A stretch of DNA of 64,000 nucleotides from Paracoccaceae bacterium (GTDB taxonomy: Bacteria > Pseudomonadota > Alphaproteobacteria > Rhodobacterales > Rhodobacteraceae): the NCBI GenBank assembly GCA_016778765.1, contig JADHOV010000006.1:34400-98399 (forward strand), written 5' to 3'. Below the pieces are notes generated by a model. That model made no database searches, was not told the origin of the DNA, and worked only from the letters and a program-made list of their open reading frames with translations. Shown here in pieces: positions 18,726 to 27,051 of the stretch; the stretch's first letter is position 1; the number at the start of each line of letters is the position of its first letter. A program made the position numbers and the translations under genes.

Positions 18726-19362
18726 CGAAACCTTTACCTTGTTCAGGCGCAAGCTTGACAACTTAACCTCGGCAGACCGCAGGATTATCGCCATTTCTGG
18801 GCCACCAGGGTCTGGCAAGTCAACCTTTGCCGATGCGCTCTGCGCGCGGTTCAACCAAGAGCGCGATGCGCAATGTCAAATCATCCCGATGGATGGCTGG
18901 CATTACGATAACGCGGTGCTCAGCGCAATGGGGTTGCAGGCGCGCAAAGGCGCCCCCGCCAGTTTCAACATAGAGGGGTTAAGCAATCTTCTAGGCCGTG
19001 TGAAAGCGGCTGGCAGCGATATCGCGGTACCGCTTTTTGACCGCGATTTGGATCTCTCGCTTGCCTCAGCGCGGATTATTTCGCGCAAAACTGAAATCAT
19101 TTTGGTTGAAGGCAATTATCTGCTGTTGGATCAGCCTGGTTGGCAAGATTTGCGCCCTTGTTTTGATCTTACAGCGATGCTTGACGTGCCCCTGGATATT
19201 CTTAAACAGCGCCTGCTGGCGCGGTGGGCGAACCTGTCAAAAGTAGCGGCGCATGAAAAGGTAATGGCCAATGACCTGCCCAATGTACGATTGGTTTTAG
19301 GCAATTCCGTATCTGCCGATATACTGGTGGGAAACGCTTCTGAAGCCGAGCTGCGCCATTAA
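18709..19362 (+). CDS. frcK: P-loop kinase associated with sugar uptake, FrcK type
   Basis: 217 residues. The start may be GTG 18709, ATG 18712 or TTG 18715, all overlapping the frcA stop, so translation is coupled. Walker A GPPGSGKST lies at 31-39, then PMDGWHYDN and a VEGNYLLLDQPGW segment. This is the phosphoribulokinase/uridine kinase/pantothenate kinase fold. In S. meliloti frcK is the last gene of the fructose operon and is annotated as a putative kinase. It may phosphorylate the incoming sugar, but its substrate has not been proven to my knowledge. Confidence 0.85.
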   Translation: MMLLSDETFTLFRRKLDNLTSADRRIIAISGPPGSGKSTFADALCARFNQERDAQCQIIPMDGWHYDNAVLSAMGLQARKGAPASFNIEGLSNLLGRVKAAGSDIAVPLFDRDLDLSLASARIISRKTEIILVEGNYLLLDQPGWQDLRPCFDLTAMLDVPLDILKQRLLARWANLSKVAAHEKVMANDLPNVRLVLGNSVSADILVGNASEAELRH

Positions 19363-19389
19363 CCTATAGGGGCCCTTGGCCCGATCAGG

Positions 19390-20406
19390 CTAATTTTCCA
19401 AAACGGGCTTGCTTTGCATTTTGCTTGCGGTTTCCCTTTGCGCGCGTTTGCACACCAGCGGCGGAAGGCCGCGATCTAAGAGCTGCAAGTCTTCCCAGAC
19501 CATTTCCCCCATATCTTCAAAACATTGCTGCAAGGCGCCGGCGCGATGCGCAGATTTCAAAAACCCCGGAAGCTGACGCACCGGATGATCTGCTGGCATC
19601 GGTTCAAGCGGCCATACATCGCTTGCGGCGGTGATATGACCCTTTTCAACCGCGTTGATCAGCGCAGGGAAATCAATCACCTCGGCGCGGCTGAGCAAAA
19701 CCAAACTGCTGCCTTGGGGCATGCGCGCGATAAGGTCGGCGTTTATAAAATGTTGGTTCTCAGTCGTGACCGCGGCCAACACAAAGATCATATCGGAGCT
19801 GTCGAATATATCTTCTAAAGAGCTGGGCGTGCCGATCCCCGATAAAAAAGAGTTGGGAAGCCAAGGATCGTATATTTTTATCTGTGGTTTAAAACCGGCC
19901 AAAATTGTCGCCAAAGCCTTGCCCAGATCTCCAAACCCGATCATGCCAATCCTGCTGTTGAACAACAGTTTTGCGAGCCGATTGCCCTCGAGCCCCCATT
20001 TTTCGGTGCCGTTCTCAAAGGCTTGATGCGCGGCGGTAATTTGTCGGCTGAGGTCCAGCGCAAGGCCAAGAGCCAATTCGGCAACGGGCTGCGCGAAAAC
20101 CGCGCCCGTAGTGACAACATGAATGCCGCGCTCAAATAGCGTGTCATAGGGCATGTTATCCATCAAATTTGATTCAACGTTAAAAATGCATTTCAGCTGT
20201 TTCAGCTGCTCGAGCAAAAGATGGTCAAGCGGGGGTTGGCCGATGATATAATGGACCTGCGCGAGCACTTGCGGCGATAGGTTTGATATCTCATCTGCAG
20301 AAACCTCGATCACCTCATAGCTATCGCGCAGTTGTGCAAGGCGCTTTGCGGTAAAAATAAGCTCTAAAGACCGTGGATGCGGCGCGGAAAGGATGGTTGG
20401 TTTCAT
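19390..20406 (-). CDS. D-isomer-specific 2-hydroxyacid dehydrogenase family protein
   Basis: 338 residues, convergent with frcK. The NAD-binding Rossmann fold has GMIGFGDLGKALA around 173-185, with an Asp-bearing strand (KIYDPWLP) that favours NAD over NADP. The catalytic set is visible: Arg in VLLSRAEVIDF, Glu in DVWPLEPMP and His in LKSAHRAGA. Relatives include phosphoglycerate dehydrogenase and glyoxylate/hydroxypyruvate reductases. No ACT domain is present, so it is not a typical SerA. Substrate unknown. Confidence 0.9.
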   Translation of the reverse strand: MKPTILSAPHPRSLELIFTAKRLAQLRDSYEVIEVSADEISNLSPQVLAQVHYIIGQPPLDHLLLEQLKQLKCIFNVESNLMDNMPYDTLFERGIHVVTTGAVFAQPVAELALGLALDLSRQITAAHQAFENGTEKWGLEGNRLAKLLFNSRIGMIGFGDLGKALATILAGFKPQIKIYDPWLPNSFLSGIGTPSSLEDIFDSSDMIFVLAAVTTENQHFINADLIARMPQGSSLVLLSRAEVIDFPALINAVEKGHITAASDVWPLEPMPADHPVRQLPGFLKSAHRAGALQQCFEDMGEMVWEDLQLLDRGLPPLVCKRAQRETASKMQSKPVLEN

Positions 20407-20828
20407 ATCTGTTAAGGTCCATTTGCAAACGGCGGCTTCAAGATTGATAAGACCCTATATATTTAGAATAATCAAATGCTTATCTCTTAAGCCGAGTGAT
20501 AAAAGGCCCAGTTTGATCTGCGGGTGCCAAAGGTTTTCGGGTTCTTTGTGAAATTACTTATACAGGCAGTATGGCAGGTAAAGCGGGTCGGCCCTGATGA
20601 TCTTACGGATCGGAACCTCGCACGTCTATCGCAACGCTCATTCTATCGCCGCAGGTGCTTATTGGGCCCACGCGCGTCAATCTGGCTGATACGAATTTAT
20701 CGCGCGCTGTTCGCTAAAAACAAGTTGGCTTCAACGCGTTGGGCCTTGATTTTTGGTGCTGGAAAAGCCCAAGCAGCTATGTGTGGCAGTGGGTTTCACC
20801 GATATCTTGCGATCTGCTCAGATTTGGC
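20407..20828. other. Intergenic region, nothing recognised
   Basis: 422 bp. The left end is AT-rich (around 20450-20480) and likely contains the promoter of the 2-hydroxyacid dehydrogenase. The plus-strand frame 20524-20856 gives an arbitrary basic translation without domain and runs into the next gene antisense, so it is not called. Confidence 0.4.
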
Positions 20829-21860
20829 TCAATCAGCCAGTTCCGGATGGCGATAGGCCTCTGGATAGGGCCTTGGCTGGCGGGGGCCAAGCGGGATAAC
20901 GCCGTTCCATGACCGTCCGAAATAGCCTTGCAGGCAATGCATCAAAGATCCGCTTTCTGCCACTCCTGGCAGCGCGTAAACGCGGCAGAGCCATCGCCAC
21001 AGATGCGGGTAATTGAATATTTTCGCACCATTCAGCTTCATGCGGAGATAATAGACGGGGTCGTGGCGATATAAGGTTGGGAATAGTCTTAAATCAGCTT
21101 CGGTAAACGCCTCACCGGTCAGATAGGCGCGGCCATCCTGCAACAGCGCATTTAACTCTTCCAGCATATTGAAATATTTATGAAAGGCTGCCTCATAGAC
21201 CGATTGGTCAGAGGAAAAACCTGCCTTGTAGGCGCCATTATTGATCGCCTCGTAAATACGGCCATTCAGCGCGTCAATTTGGGATCTTAAGCCTTGATCA
21301 ACAGGGTAGAGATCGATGCGCTCTTCATGGGCAAGGCCACTGCCCAGCGCGGCTGCGTTCTGGTTCATCATTCTTACAATCTCTGCGCTCTCGTTGGAAA
21401 CGATGCTTTGGCTGTGCTTGTCATAAAGCACGGGCACAGAGCGCTCTTGTGATCCTTCTTTGGCATAGATATTTTTAAGGAGCCGAAAGTTTTGCCCGGT
21501 CGCGGTTTCCTGCGTACACTCTTGTAGCGTAGCTTGGCTGATTGCGGCAATCCGCTCTGGCGCGAATTGCCAGTGGTTTGGCCCCTCGGGATCAGCTTCA
21601 TCGGTGCGGTTTGGAAAAGCCACGTCAAGCGTGATGCTATGCTGCAGCCCTAAAAGACTGCGCGCCAAAGTCACGCGATGGCTCCAGGGGCAATTCAACG
21701 CCACGTAAAGATGATAGCGGTGCGCTTCAGCAGGAAAGGCGGTACTGCCCAGCGCGCTTCGGAACCGGCTGACACCGCGCACAAATTCCCCCTTGGCGCG
21801 CCGTGCAGCGGCATCGGTTTGGGATTCTTCAACAGAGCGGTCCGGATTTTGCATGTGCAT
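20829..21860 (-). CDS. Glutathionyl-hydroquinone reductase (GST Xi class, YqjG/ECM4 type)
   Basis: 343 residues, normal for the family. The N-terminal thioredoxin-like domain holds the catalytic Cys57 in VALNCPWSHRV (usually CPWAH), the mark of glutathionyl-hydroquinone reductases rather than ordinary GSTs. The C-terminal helical GST domain is intact (LTGEAFTEADLRLFPTLYRHDPVYY). The enzyme reduces glutathionyl-hydroquinones, recycling quinones conjugated to glutathione. It lies in tandem with, and 44 bp downstream of, a globin gene, so the two may respond jointly to oxidative or nitrosative stress. Confidence 0.9.
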   Translation of the reverse strand: MHMQNPDRSVEESQTDAAARRAKGEFVRGVSRFRSALGSTAFPAEAHRYHLYVALNCPWSHRVTLARSLLGLQHSITLDVAFPNRTDEADPEGPNHWQFAPERIAAISQATLQECTQETATGQNFRLLKNIYAKEGSQERSVPVLYDKHSQSIVSNESAEIVRMMNQNAAALGSGLAHEERIDLYPVDQGLRSQIDALNGRIYEAINNGAYKAGFSSDQSVYEAAFHKYFNMLEELNALLQDGRAYLTGEAFTEADLRLFPTLYRHDPVYYLRMKLNGAKIFNYPHLWRWLCRVYALPGVAESGSLMHCLQGYFGRSWNGVIPLGPRQPRPYPEAYRHPELAD

Positions 21861-21904
21861 TTATAGATCCTTTTTATACGGTCACGCCGTCACGCGGCGC
21901 GGCG

Positions 21905-22645
21905 TTAAAGGCTTTGGGCTTTCTTGATCAATGCCTGTCTTTCTTGGCTGCTGCTCAATTCGACCCCCCGCGCCAACAGCCCCTCTTTCAGATCAGCATC
22001 AGACAAGGCTTCAATTGCGGCATCCGTCATATTCATAAAATTTATTTTTCGCCTAACTGCTGGGTTTGTCGGGCCAAAGAGATGGCTGGTCTGAAAACCA
22101 AATTCAGCCGCATATTTAGACATAAAATATTGCAAGAATGTGTTGATACTCGGGCGAATGCGTGGGTCATGATTTATCTGCGCATCGCAGGCCTGCAATG
22201 TTTCAATCATCAGTTTTGTCCAGCGCGCTGCGCCCTCATTGGTCATCAGCTGGAACGCATTATGTTGATGATGAAAGTTGAGCCTGAACTCAGCCCCGTG
22301 ATAATGAAAGCCGCCGCCCATCACATCAATCCACATTGCCGATTGGGTTCTGACATGATGGGCCGCGTCGCCAACACGGGCGAAAACATCGCGAAACCAA
22401 GCCTCATCTTCATAGACGCGGTGGTAAAAATCATGGACGATGCGCAGAATACGCTTTTGCCCCATAACGGAAAATAATTGCCAAAATTGGATCGGTTTTG
22501 AACGGTCTTCTGCGGCAACCAAGGAAATAATCTGCGGCATACGATGGGCTTGCGCGGGAAGCGTGTTTTGCGTGATGGCATAAGCGATATAGCCGCGCTG
22601 TATCGTTTCAGTCATGTAACCGGCGCTTGGGGAATAGTACGTCAT
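21905..22645 (-). CDS. Truncated-hemoglobin-like globin with extensions
   Basis: 246 residues; an alternative start is Met11 (22615). The central part (about 52-155) is a 2-over-2 globin: FWQLFSVMGQKRILRIVHDFYHRVYED, a probable proximal His128 in HHQHNAFQLMTNE and Trp142 in AARWTKLM, the usual TrpG8 of group II globins. The C-terminal tail (about 195-246) resembles a small helical SAP-like segment. Family members bind O2 or NO. The hydroquinone reductase downstream suggests redox or NO defence. The roughly 50-residue N-terminal and 90-residue C-terminal extensions are unusual for a truncated globin. Confidence 0.8.
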   Translation of the reverse strand: MTYYSPSAGYMTETIQRGYIAYAITQNTLPAQAHRMPQIISLVAAEDRSKPIQFWQLFSVMGQKRILRIVHDFYHRVYEDEAWFRDVFARVGDAAHHVRTQSAMWIDVMGGGFHYHGAEFRLNFHHQHNAFQLMTNEGAARWTKLMIETLQACDAQINHDPRIRPSINTFLQYFMSKYAAEFGFQTSHLFGPTNPAVRRKINFMNMTDAAIEALSDADLKEGLLARGVELSSSQERQALIKKAQSL

Positions 22646-22872
22646 TGGGGTGTTTCTGTCTTTCTAGGGCCAGCAGTAATCATAAAAGTAATTTTTTCAG
22701 TAGATTAGCCGATTTCGTTCGAAATTTTAGAACCTGTAGGGCTAAATATTGTCCGATCCGTTTTTTGTATCAATGGCAATATAAACTGGCAAGTTGTGCC
22801 AAATCTGCCATGTTCTTACATTAAGAATAAGGTGTTAAAAAACGGGCAGGGTGGTCTAAAAAGGAGAACAAA

Positions 22873-23757
22873 ATGGGGCAAATGGAAGATTTGCGTCTGT
22901 TCACGGTGATTGTTGAAAATCACAGCATTTCAAAAGCAGCGGATCGGCTCAATATTGCAAAATCAGCGGTCAGCCGGCGATTACACCTTTTGGAAGACCG
23001 CTATTCAGCAAAGTTGATTGATCGTGCACCGGGGCGCTGGAACGTGACTGAAACGGGCCGCGAATTATACCAGAGGGCTTTGCGAGCGGTTCATGATTTT
23101 GAAGAAATCGAAACTGATTTCAGCAGCACGCATGCGGCTATATCTGGGCCGCTTTCGGTATCTTTGCCGCGGGAATTCGGGATCTCTTTTCTGAAAGAAG
23201 CTTTGATGGGCTTCATAGAGAAATATCCTGAAATTCAATTGACGGTCGATTTTGACGATCAACTGGTTGACCTTGAACGGGATAATTATGATTTTGCCAT
23301 TCGTATCACACCCCAATTGAACCAAGCCCTTGTTGCCGAAAAAATTGGAATTATGCGGCATCATATTTGTGCTTCGGCTGCGTATTTGGCCAAATGGGGC
23401 AAGCCAAATAATCTGCAGGAATTGCAAGAGCATCAGCTGCTTCATTTTGGCGCGGCTAAGCGCGGAAGATGGCCATTGATTTCTACGGCCACGCGCAAAA
23501 CCTATCCGATTGAGTTTACACCAGCGTTGAACAGCAATAGCGGAGATTTTTTGCTGCATGTGGCGCTTCAAGGCCAAGGCATCGCCAATTTGCCCGATTT
23601 CATCTTGAAAGATAATTTGAAGACGGGCGCGCTTGTTCCGATTTTGCCCGCGTTTAGTATGCCAGAATTTTTTATCTATCTGATCCGTTCAGACAAGCGA
23701 CGGATGAACCGGCGCATGCGTTTATTTGCGCAGGAGATGACATTGGCCTGCCTTTGA
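22873..23757 (+). CDS. LysR-family transcriptional regulator
   Basis: 294 residues from ATG 22873 with AAGGAG at 22860-22865. The N-terminal helix-turn-helix (MEDLRLFTVIVENHSISKAADRLNIAKSAVSRRL, about 4-40) is followed by a LysR substrate-binding domain (about 90-290). It is transcribed divergently from the globin and hydroquinone reductase genes, the usual placing of a LysR protein relative to its targets, so control of those genes is likely. The effector is unknown. Confidence 0.92.
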   Translation: MGQMEDLRLFTVIVENHSISKAADRLNIAKSAVSRRLHLLEDRYSAKLIDRAPGRWNVTETGRELYQRALRAVHDFEEIETDFSSTHAAISGPLSVSLPREFGISFLKEALMGFIEKYPEIQLTVDFDDQLVDLERDNYDFAIRITPQLNQALVAEKIGIMRHHICASAAYLAKWGKPNNLQELQEHQLLHFGAAKRGRWPLISTATRKTYPIEFTPALNSNSGDFLLHVALQGQGIANLPDFILKDNLKTGALVPILPAFSMPEFFIYLIRSDKRRMNRRMRLFAQEMTLACL

Positions 23758-23959
23758 TCACTCTGGCATTTGGAAGCGCGCTTTGAAAGATGCGTTAAAA
23801 GATCTATGATCTGCGCCTTTGATGACAATCTGTATGTCTTGCAGCTTTGCTGATCCAGATGCCTCACCCTTAAATTCATTCAAAATGAACCGATATGTAC
23901 CGTCTGAGGGCGAGCGTTATTTACCGGCGTCTCAGGTCAAACATCTGCCAGCCGGCGCG

Positions 23960-24652
23960 TCAGTTGATCACAATATTATTTTTGGAAACTTTAATCTGGT
24001 AGCCTTTGCCCGGAATATTTTGAATGAGATGCTGCGCGACAATCTGATTTCCGATATTATCGCGCAGCCTTTTGATCCGCATCACGCCAGCGGCATCCTC
24101 ACAATTGGCGGCATTTTTTCCCGAAACCAAAGTTTCAACATCTAAGCCGGATAGAAAATCACCGTCTAATGTCGCTTCTAAAAGCACGCTTAACGTTTCC
24201 ATGCTGCCTTTGGTTAAGTGCAGCCAATCGCCATTTATTTTTACCGAATTTTCGGCTCGGCTCAGCTCGATCCCATTCACCTGCAGTGCGCTGTTTGTCA
24301 GCGCGACAAATTGCTGCCGGAGATGTATGTTGGACATCAAAGAGCCAAAACTGATCACCATCATAGAAATTGTGATGATAACCAGCGTGAAGATAATGCT
24401 TGAATAGAGGCTGATCGAACTTTCAAAAAGGCTGCCCGATGAGGCTAAAACTTCCAGCAGTTTGATTTCTGTTTGGGTTGAAAAATCATTTTCCAAAAAC
24501 ACCTTTTCAATATTGTCATTGAAAACGCGTGGATCTGGTACTGACCATAGTATCAAGGCCAAAGCGCTGATTATCAAAAGCAATATAATCGCGGCGACCC
24601 AAAGGATAAGGGTTTGCGGCTTAATATTTAAGAAAGAACTCACCCAAATCAT
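23960..24652 (-). CDS. Membrane protein with C-terminal OmpR-type winged helix (inverted ToxR-like regulator)
   Basis: 230 residues. Two membrane segments (about 14-36 and 79-103) enclose a periplasmic loop of about 42 residues. Residues about 126-223 read as a complete OmpR/PhoB winged helix: the four-stranded entry and LTKGSMETLSVLLE, the recognition helix DAAGVMRIKRLRDNI (187-200) and the wing IPGKGYQI (213-220). ToxR, CadC and TcpP carry this domain at the N-terminus before a single membrane helix; here the order is reversed and there are two helices. The gene overlaps by 32 bp the 3' end of a small secreted-protein gene upstream. It probably senses the periplasm and binds DNA from the membrane. 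Function inferred. Confidence 0.82.
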   Translation of the reverse strand: MIWVSSFLNIKPQTLILWVAAIILLLIISALALILWSVPDPRVFNDNIEKVFLENDFSTQTEIKLLEVLASSGSLFESSISLYSSIIFTLVIITISMMVISFGSLMSNIHLRQQFVALTNSALQVNGIELSRAENSVKINGDWLHLTKGSMETLSVLLEATLDGDFLSGLDVETLVSGKNAANCEDAAGVMRIKRLRDNIGNQIVAQHLIQNIPGKGYQIKVSKNNIVIN

Positions 24653-24914
24653 TTTTGAACTTCACTCCATCAATTTCAGGATATTGTTTGACTATCTGTA
24701 TCAATTTCCAACCGTTTTGCGCTAGCCTGTTTGACAGCTGCGCCTTATGCGGCCCTGAGCTACAGGTATCATTAATTTTTATCATCCCCAAATGAAGTTG
24801 GAGCGGGGGGGTTTTTTTGGCTTTATATAGGTAATAGCATTCGCCTGACGCAAGCGCTGCGGATCCGCTTATACAGATCCAAAAAGCCAAAGCTGAGATA
24901 ATCATTTTGGTCAT
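24621..24914 (-). CDS. Small secreted Cys-containing protein, partner of the membrane regulator
   Basis: 97 residues from ATG 24914, chosen because AAGGA stands 8 bases before it; the frame is open to 25001. A signal peptide spans residues 1 to about 22 (hydrophobic core IISALAFWICISGSAALA). The mature part is about 75 residues with two Cys (ECYYLYK and NDTCSSG) that could form a disulfide. The 3' end overlaps the membrane regulator gene by 32 bp in another frame, so the two are translationally linked. A periplasmic partner beside a membrane winged-helix protein recalls ToxS or TcpH. No family recognised. Confidence 0.7.
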   Translation of the reverse strand: MTKMIISALAFWICISGSAALASGECYYLYKAKKTPPLQLHLGMIKINDTCSSGPHKAQLSNRLAQNGWKLIQIVKQYPEIDGVKFKNDLGEFFLKY

Positions 24915-25051
24915 AGCAAACATCCTTAGCGTGTAGGGCCTGCTAAAGTTGGCCAAATTCCTCGCGTTATTCAATAACAAATGGTGGTTTTTGGATAACA
25001 TGATCTTTTATTGTTTTCTGTCATCAATCGGAAACAAGATTGGAGATTACG

Positions 25052-25555
25052 ATGAAAAATATATTGGGTGCGGCCCTGCTTGCAACGTTAAGTCCGGCGT
25101 TTTTGAGCGCTGAAAGCTATGCAACGGTTATTAAGATCAAGCCGAATTACCAGATAAAAACAATATCTGAGCCGCAGCGCCGCTGTCAGAATATAGAGGT
25201 GCCAATCTATGGAACCTCGCAAACCAGAGGTGCCAGCTCAAGCGATGTTTTGGGTGGTATGATTATCGGCGGTCTTCTGGGTGGAACCGTTTCTGGAAAA
25301 GACAGGGGCGCTGCAGCCGGCGCCGTGATCGGGGGCCTGATGGCGGCAGATCAGGGTCAGCAGACAAAGCGGGTTATCGTGGGGTATAGGTCAGAGCAGC
25401 AATGTAATCTGGTTCAGGTTAATACTGAGCAGTCGCATATAAAAAACTACCGCATTACCTATGAGTGGAACGGTATTCGCGGCAAAAGCTATACCTACAA
25501 CAACTATCGTATTGGTGATCAAATTCCAATCAATGTGAGTATCAGTGCAAAGTGA
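25052..25555 (+). CDS. Glycine-zipper 2TM envelope protein
   Basis: 167 residues from ATG 25052 with TGGAG just upstream. A signal peptide ends near residue 20 (FLSAES). Residues about 68-105 form a glycine-zipper 2TM segment (VLGGMIIGGLLGGTVSG, then AAAGAVIGGLMAA), as in the Rickettsia 17-kDa antigen family and outer-membrane SlyB-like proteins. The last 60 residues are polar and beta-rich. No lipobox Cys is evident. It diverges from the secreted-protein/membrane-regulator pair across a 137-bp gap, so it is the first candidate target of that regulator. Confidence 0.8.
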   Translation: MKNILGAALLATLSPAFLSAESYATVIKIKPNYQIKTISEPQRRCQNIEVPIYGTSQTRGASSSDVLGGMIIGGLLGGTVSGKDRGAAAGAVIGGLMAADQGQQTKRVIVGYRSEQQCNLVQVNTEQSHIKNYRITYEWNGIRGKSYTYNNYRIGDQIPINVSISAK

Positions 25556-25812
25556 GGGGGGGTATTGTTGGTAAAAACGCCTTATTGAAAATCCTGTAAA
25601 TTTTATGAAGGGGTTTCTGGCACCTACATTGAATTGAGGCGCCTAGCGCCAAGCTGCAAGCGCGCTACAGGTCATAGAACATGGAAAAGCGTGGGGCGTC
25701 TCGGCACCCCGCGCTTGTTCTTGGGCATGAGGGTCAGAAGAGGGATTAGATCTTTGAAACTCCCTACTTAGATTTTCGTTTTTGCGCTATCAAAGCGTTT
25801 GGAGGATGCTTT
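25556..25812. other. Intergenic region with an imperfect hairpin
   Basis: 257 bp. The imperfect inverted repeat AGCGTGGGG (25688-25696) / CCCCGCGCT (25707-25715) has one mismatch and is followed by only a partial T-rich run. It may end the glycine-zipper transcript or a small RNA. The right end holds the ribosome site GGAGG (25801-25805) of the small broken gene. Confidence 0.35.
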
Positions 25813-25998
25813 ATGAACCCTGTGTCTCAAAACACCACATCGCAGTTGGCCGCTGCGTTAAAAGAGGCTCAGCGCTTAGATCGCTTTGAATAAAAAGGCA
25901 AAAAGAAAGTCTCGCCAGTGCCCGATATCGCAAAAGCTATCGTGGTTTCCATAAGCGCAGATGCCAAACAGCGCCTGCGGGATGATACACTCAAATAA
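25813..25998 (+). pseudogene. Small unknown gene interrupted by an in-frame TAA
   Basis: A strong GGAGG ribosome site leads to ATG 25813. The frame gives 26 residues (MNPVSQNTTSQLAAALKEAQ and onward) and stops at TAA 25891-25893. The same frame then continues for 34 protein-like codons, ending ISADAKQRLRDDTLK, to TAA 25996-25998. A single substitution (for example of GAA, CAA or AAA) would explain it. The C-terminal pattern resembles that of the 126-residue protein at 43284. Either a recent pseudogene or a 26-residue peptide gene. Function unknown. Confidence 0.5.
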
Positions 25999-26016
25999 GC
26001 CAGTTCTCGGCCTCAA

Positions 26017-26065
26017 GGCGGCGCATATGAAAAGGGGATGATTGCCTGCCCATATGCCAGCCGCC
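26017..26065. repeat. Imperfect inverted repeat
   Basis: GGCGGC-G-CATATG (26017-26029) faces CATATG-CCA-GCCGCC (26051-26065) with a 21-base loop. It lies between the broken small gene and the convergent unknown gene. It has no T-run next to it. It may be a bidirectional transcription barrier. Confidence 0.35.
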
Positions 26066-26109
26066 GGATTTGGATGAACCTTCCTCTGCCGGTAAGCCGC
26101 CCATTTTTT

Positions 26110-26736
26110 TTATTTGAGCGTTGCCATCATCCAAGCGCGGTCAAGCGTTCCCAGCTGCGAGGCTTTGACAAGCATGTCCTGAAACTCTTTTGACACGCCC
26201 ACCTCATCCACCGCTTTTCCAAGCGCCGTGATATCGCGCCCTGAATAAACGATATAAAACCGTTGCATATCTGCAGCGATAACGGGGGCCCACATGGTGA
26301 CGTTGACGCTATGGCCGCTGAGCATTTTTTGAGCTTCGGGCAGCAGTGCAACCGCGCCCGCGATGTTTTCGCGCGGCAGCACATATTCGCGCACCATGGA
26401 TGCTTCATTTTCATCCGCGCCATCTTCGCCCGCAATCCGTCTAAATAATTCTGGGCCAACAACCTCCGCAGAGGGCGATAATTCGCGTTCGAGCATCAAT
26501 TTGGCCCAAGCCGGATCACTCATCAGATTTTGGCCCACAGTCATGCTGTGCTCCATCGAGTCAAAGGCGGTGTGCAACAGCAGCGTTCCGGGGCTATAAT
26601 ACCCACCCAACACTTGCTGCGTCCAAGCTGCCAAAGCGCCATTGCGCATCATAATGCCGGCTGCATTGCGCAGGCGATCGGTTGCAATTTCGAGTTTGCC
26701 GGTGAATGGCGTGCTTATTCTTCTTGATAAAAACAT
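26110..26736 (-). CDS. Unknown protein, possible duplicated alpha+beta barrel
   Basis: 208 residues from ATG 26736, chosen for the GGGAGG ribosome site 5 bases upstream rather than the frame start at 26763. Soluble, no signal peptide or membrane segment. Two halves (about 1-75 and 115-190) each run strand-helix-strand and include aromatic- and Met-rich stretches (GGYYSPGTLLLHTAFDSMEHS; VNVTMWAPVIAADMQRFYIVYSG). This suggests duplicated ferredoxin-like dimeric barrels of the NIPSNAP kind, but I cannot confirm a family. Monocistronic. Confidence 0.6.
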   Translation of the reverse strand: MFLSRRISTPFTGKLEIATDRLRNAAGIMMRNGALAAWTQQVLGGYYSPGTLLLHTAFDSMEHSMTVGQNLMSDPAWAKLMLERELSPSAEVVGPELFRRIAGEDGADENEASMVREYVLPRENIAGAVALLPEAQKMLSGHSVNVTMWAPVIAADMQRFYIVYSGRDITALGKAVDEVGVSKEFQDMLVKASQLGTLDRAWMMATLK

Positions 26737-27051
26737 TGTTCCCTCCCGAATAGATCTGCCCAAATAAGGTAAATGTAGATGCCTGCATTTGGCTATATAA
26801 ATATGAATTTGAGATATATTTTTTCAGATCAGCTTCTTTTTGCGCAGATATATGCCTAAAAAATGAGCTTATTCATTTGCGCGGAGTGTGCATAATTTAG
26901 AACTTTTTTTGGTTTTATTTGATTGATCGCGGGCAGCCCTCTGCCATTGGGATTTTGCGCTGCGCTGTTCACACATGGTTTCGGTGCCGCGGTTTTGCTT
27001 GACTTTCGCCTCCTATCATTTTGGTGTGTTTTCAGCGCGGCGAGGCATAGT
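26737..27051. other. Divergent intergenic region
   Basis: 315 bp between the unknown minus-strand gene and the FAD oxidoreductase. The left half is AT-rich and probably holds both promoters. The oxidoreductase frame is open back to 26923, but the added residues are unlike protein, and GCGAGG before ATG 27052 supports the later start. Confidence 0.4.

Noticed and set aside
20524..20856. Plus-strand 110-codon frame
   Set aside because: No start context and no domain; it ends antisense to the hydroquinone reductase gene.
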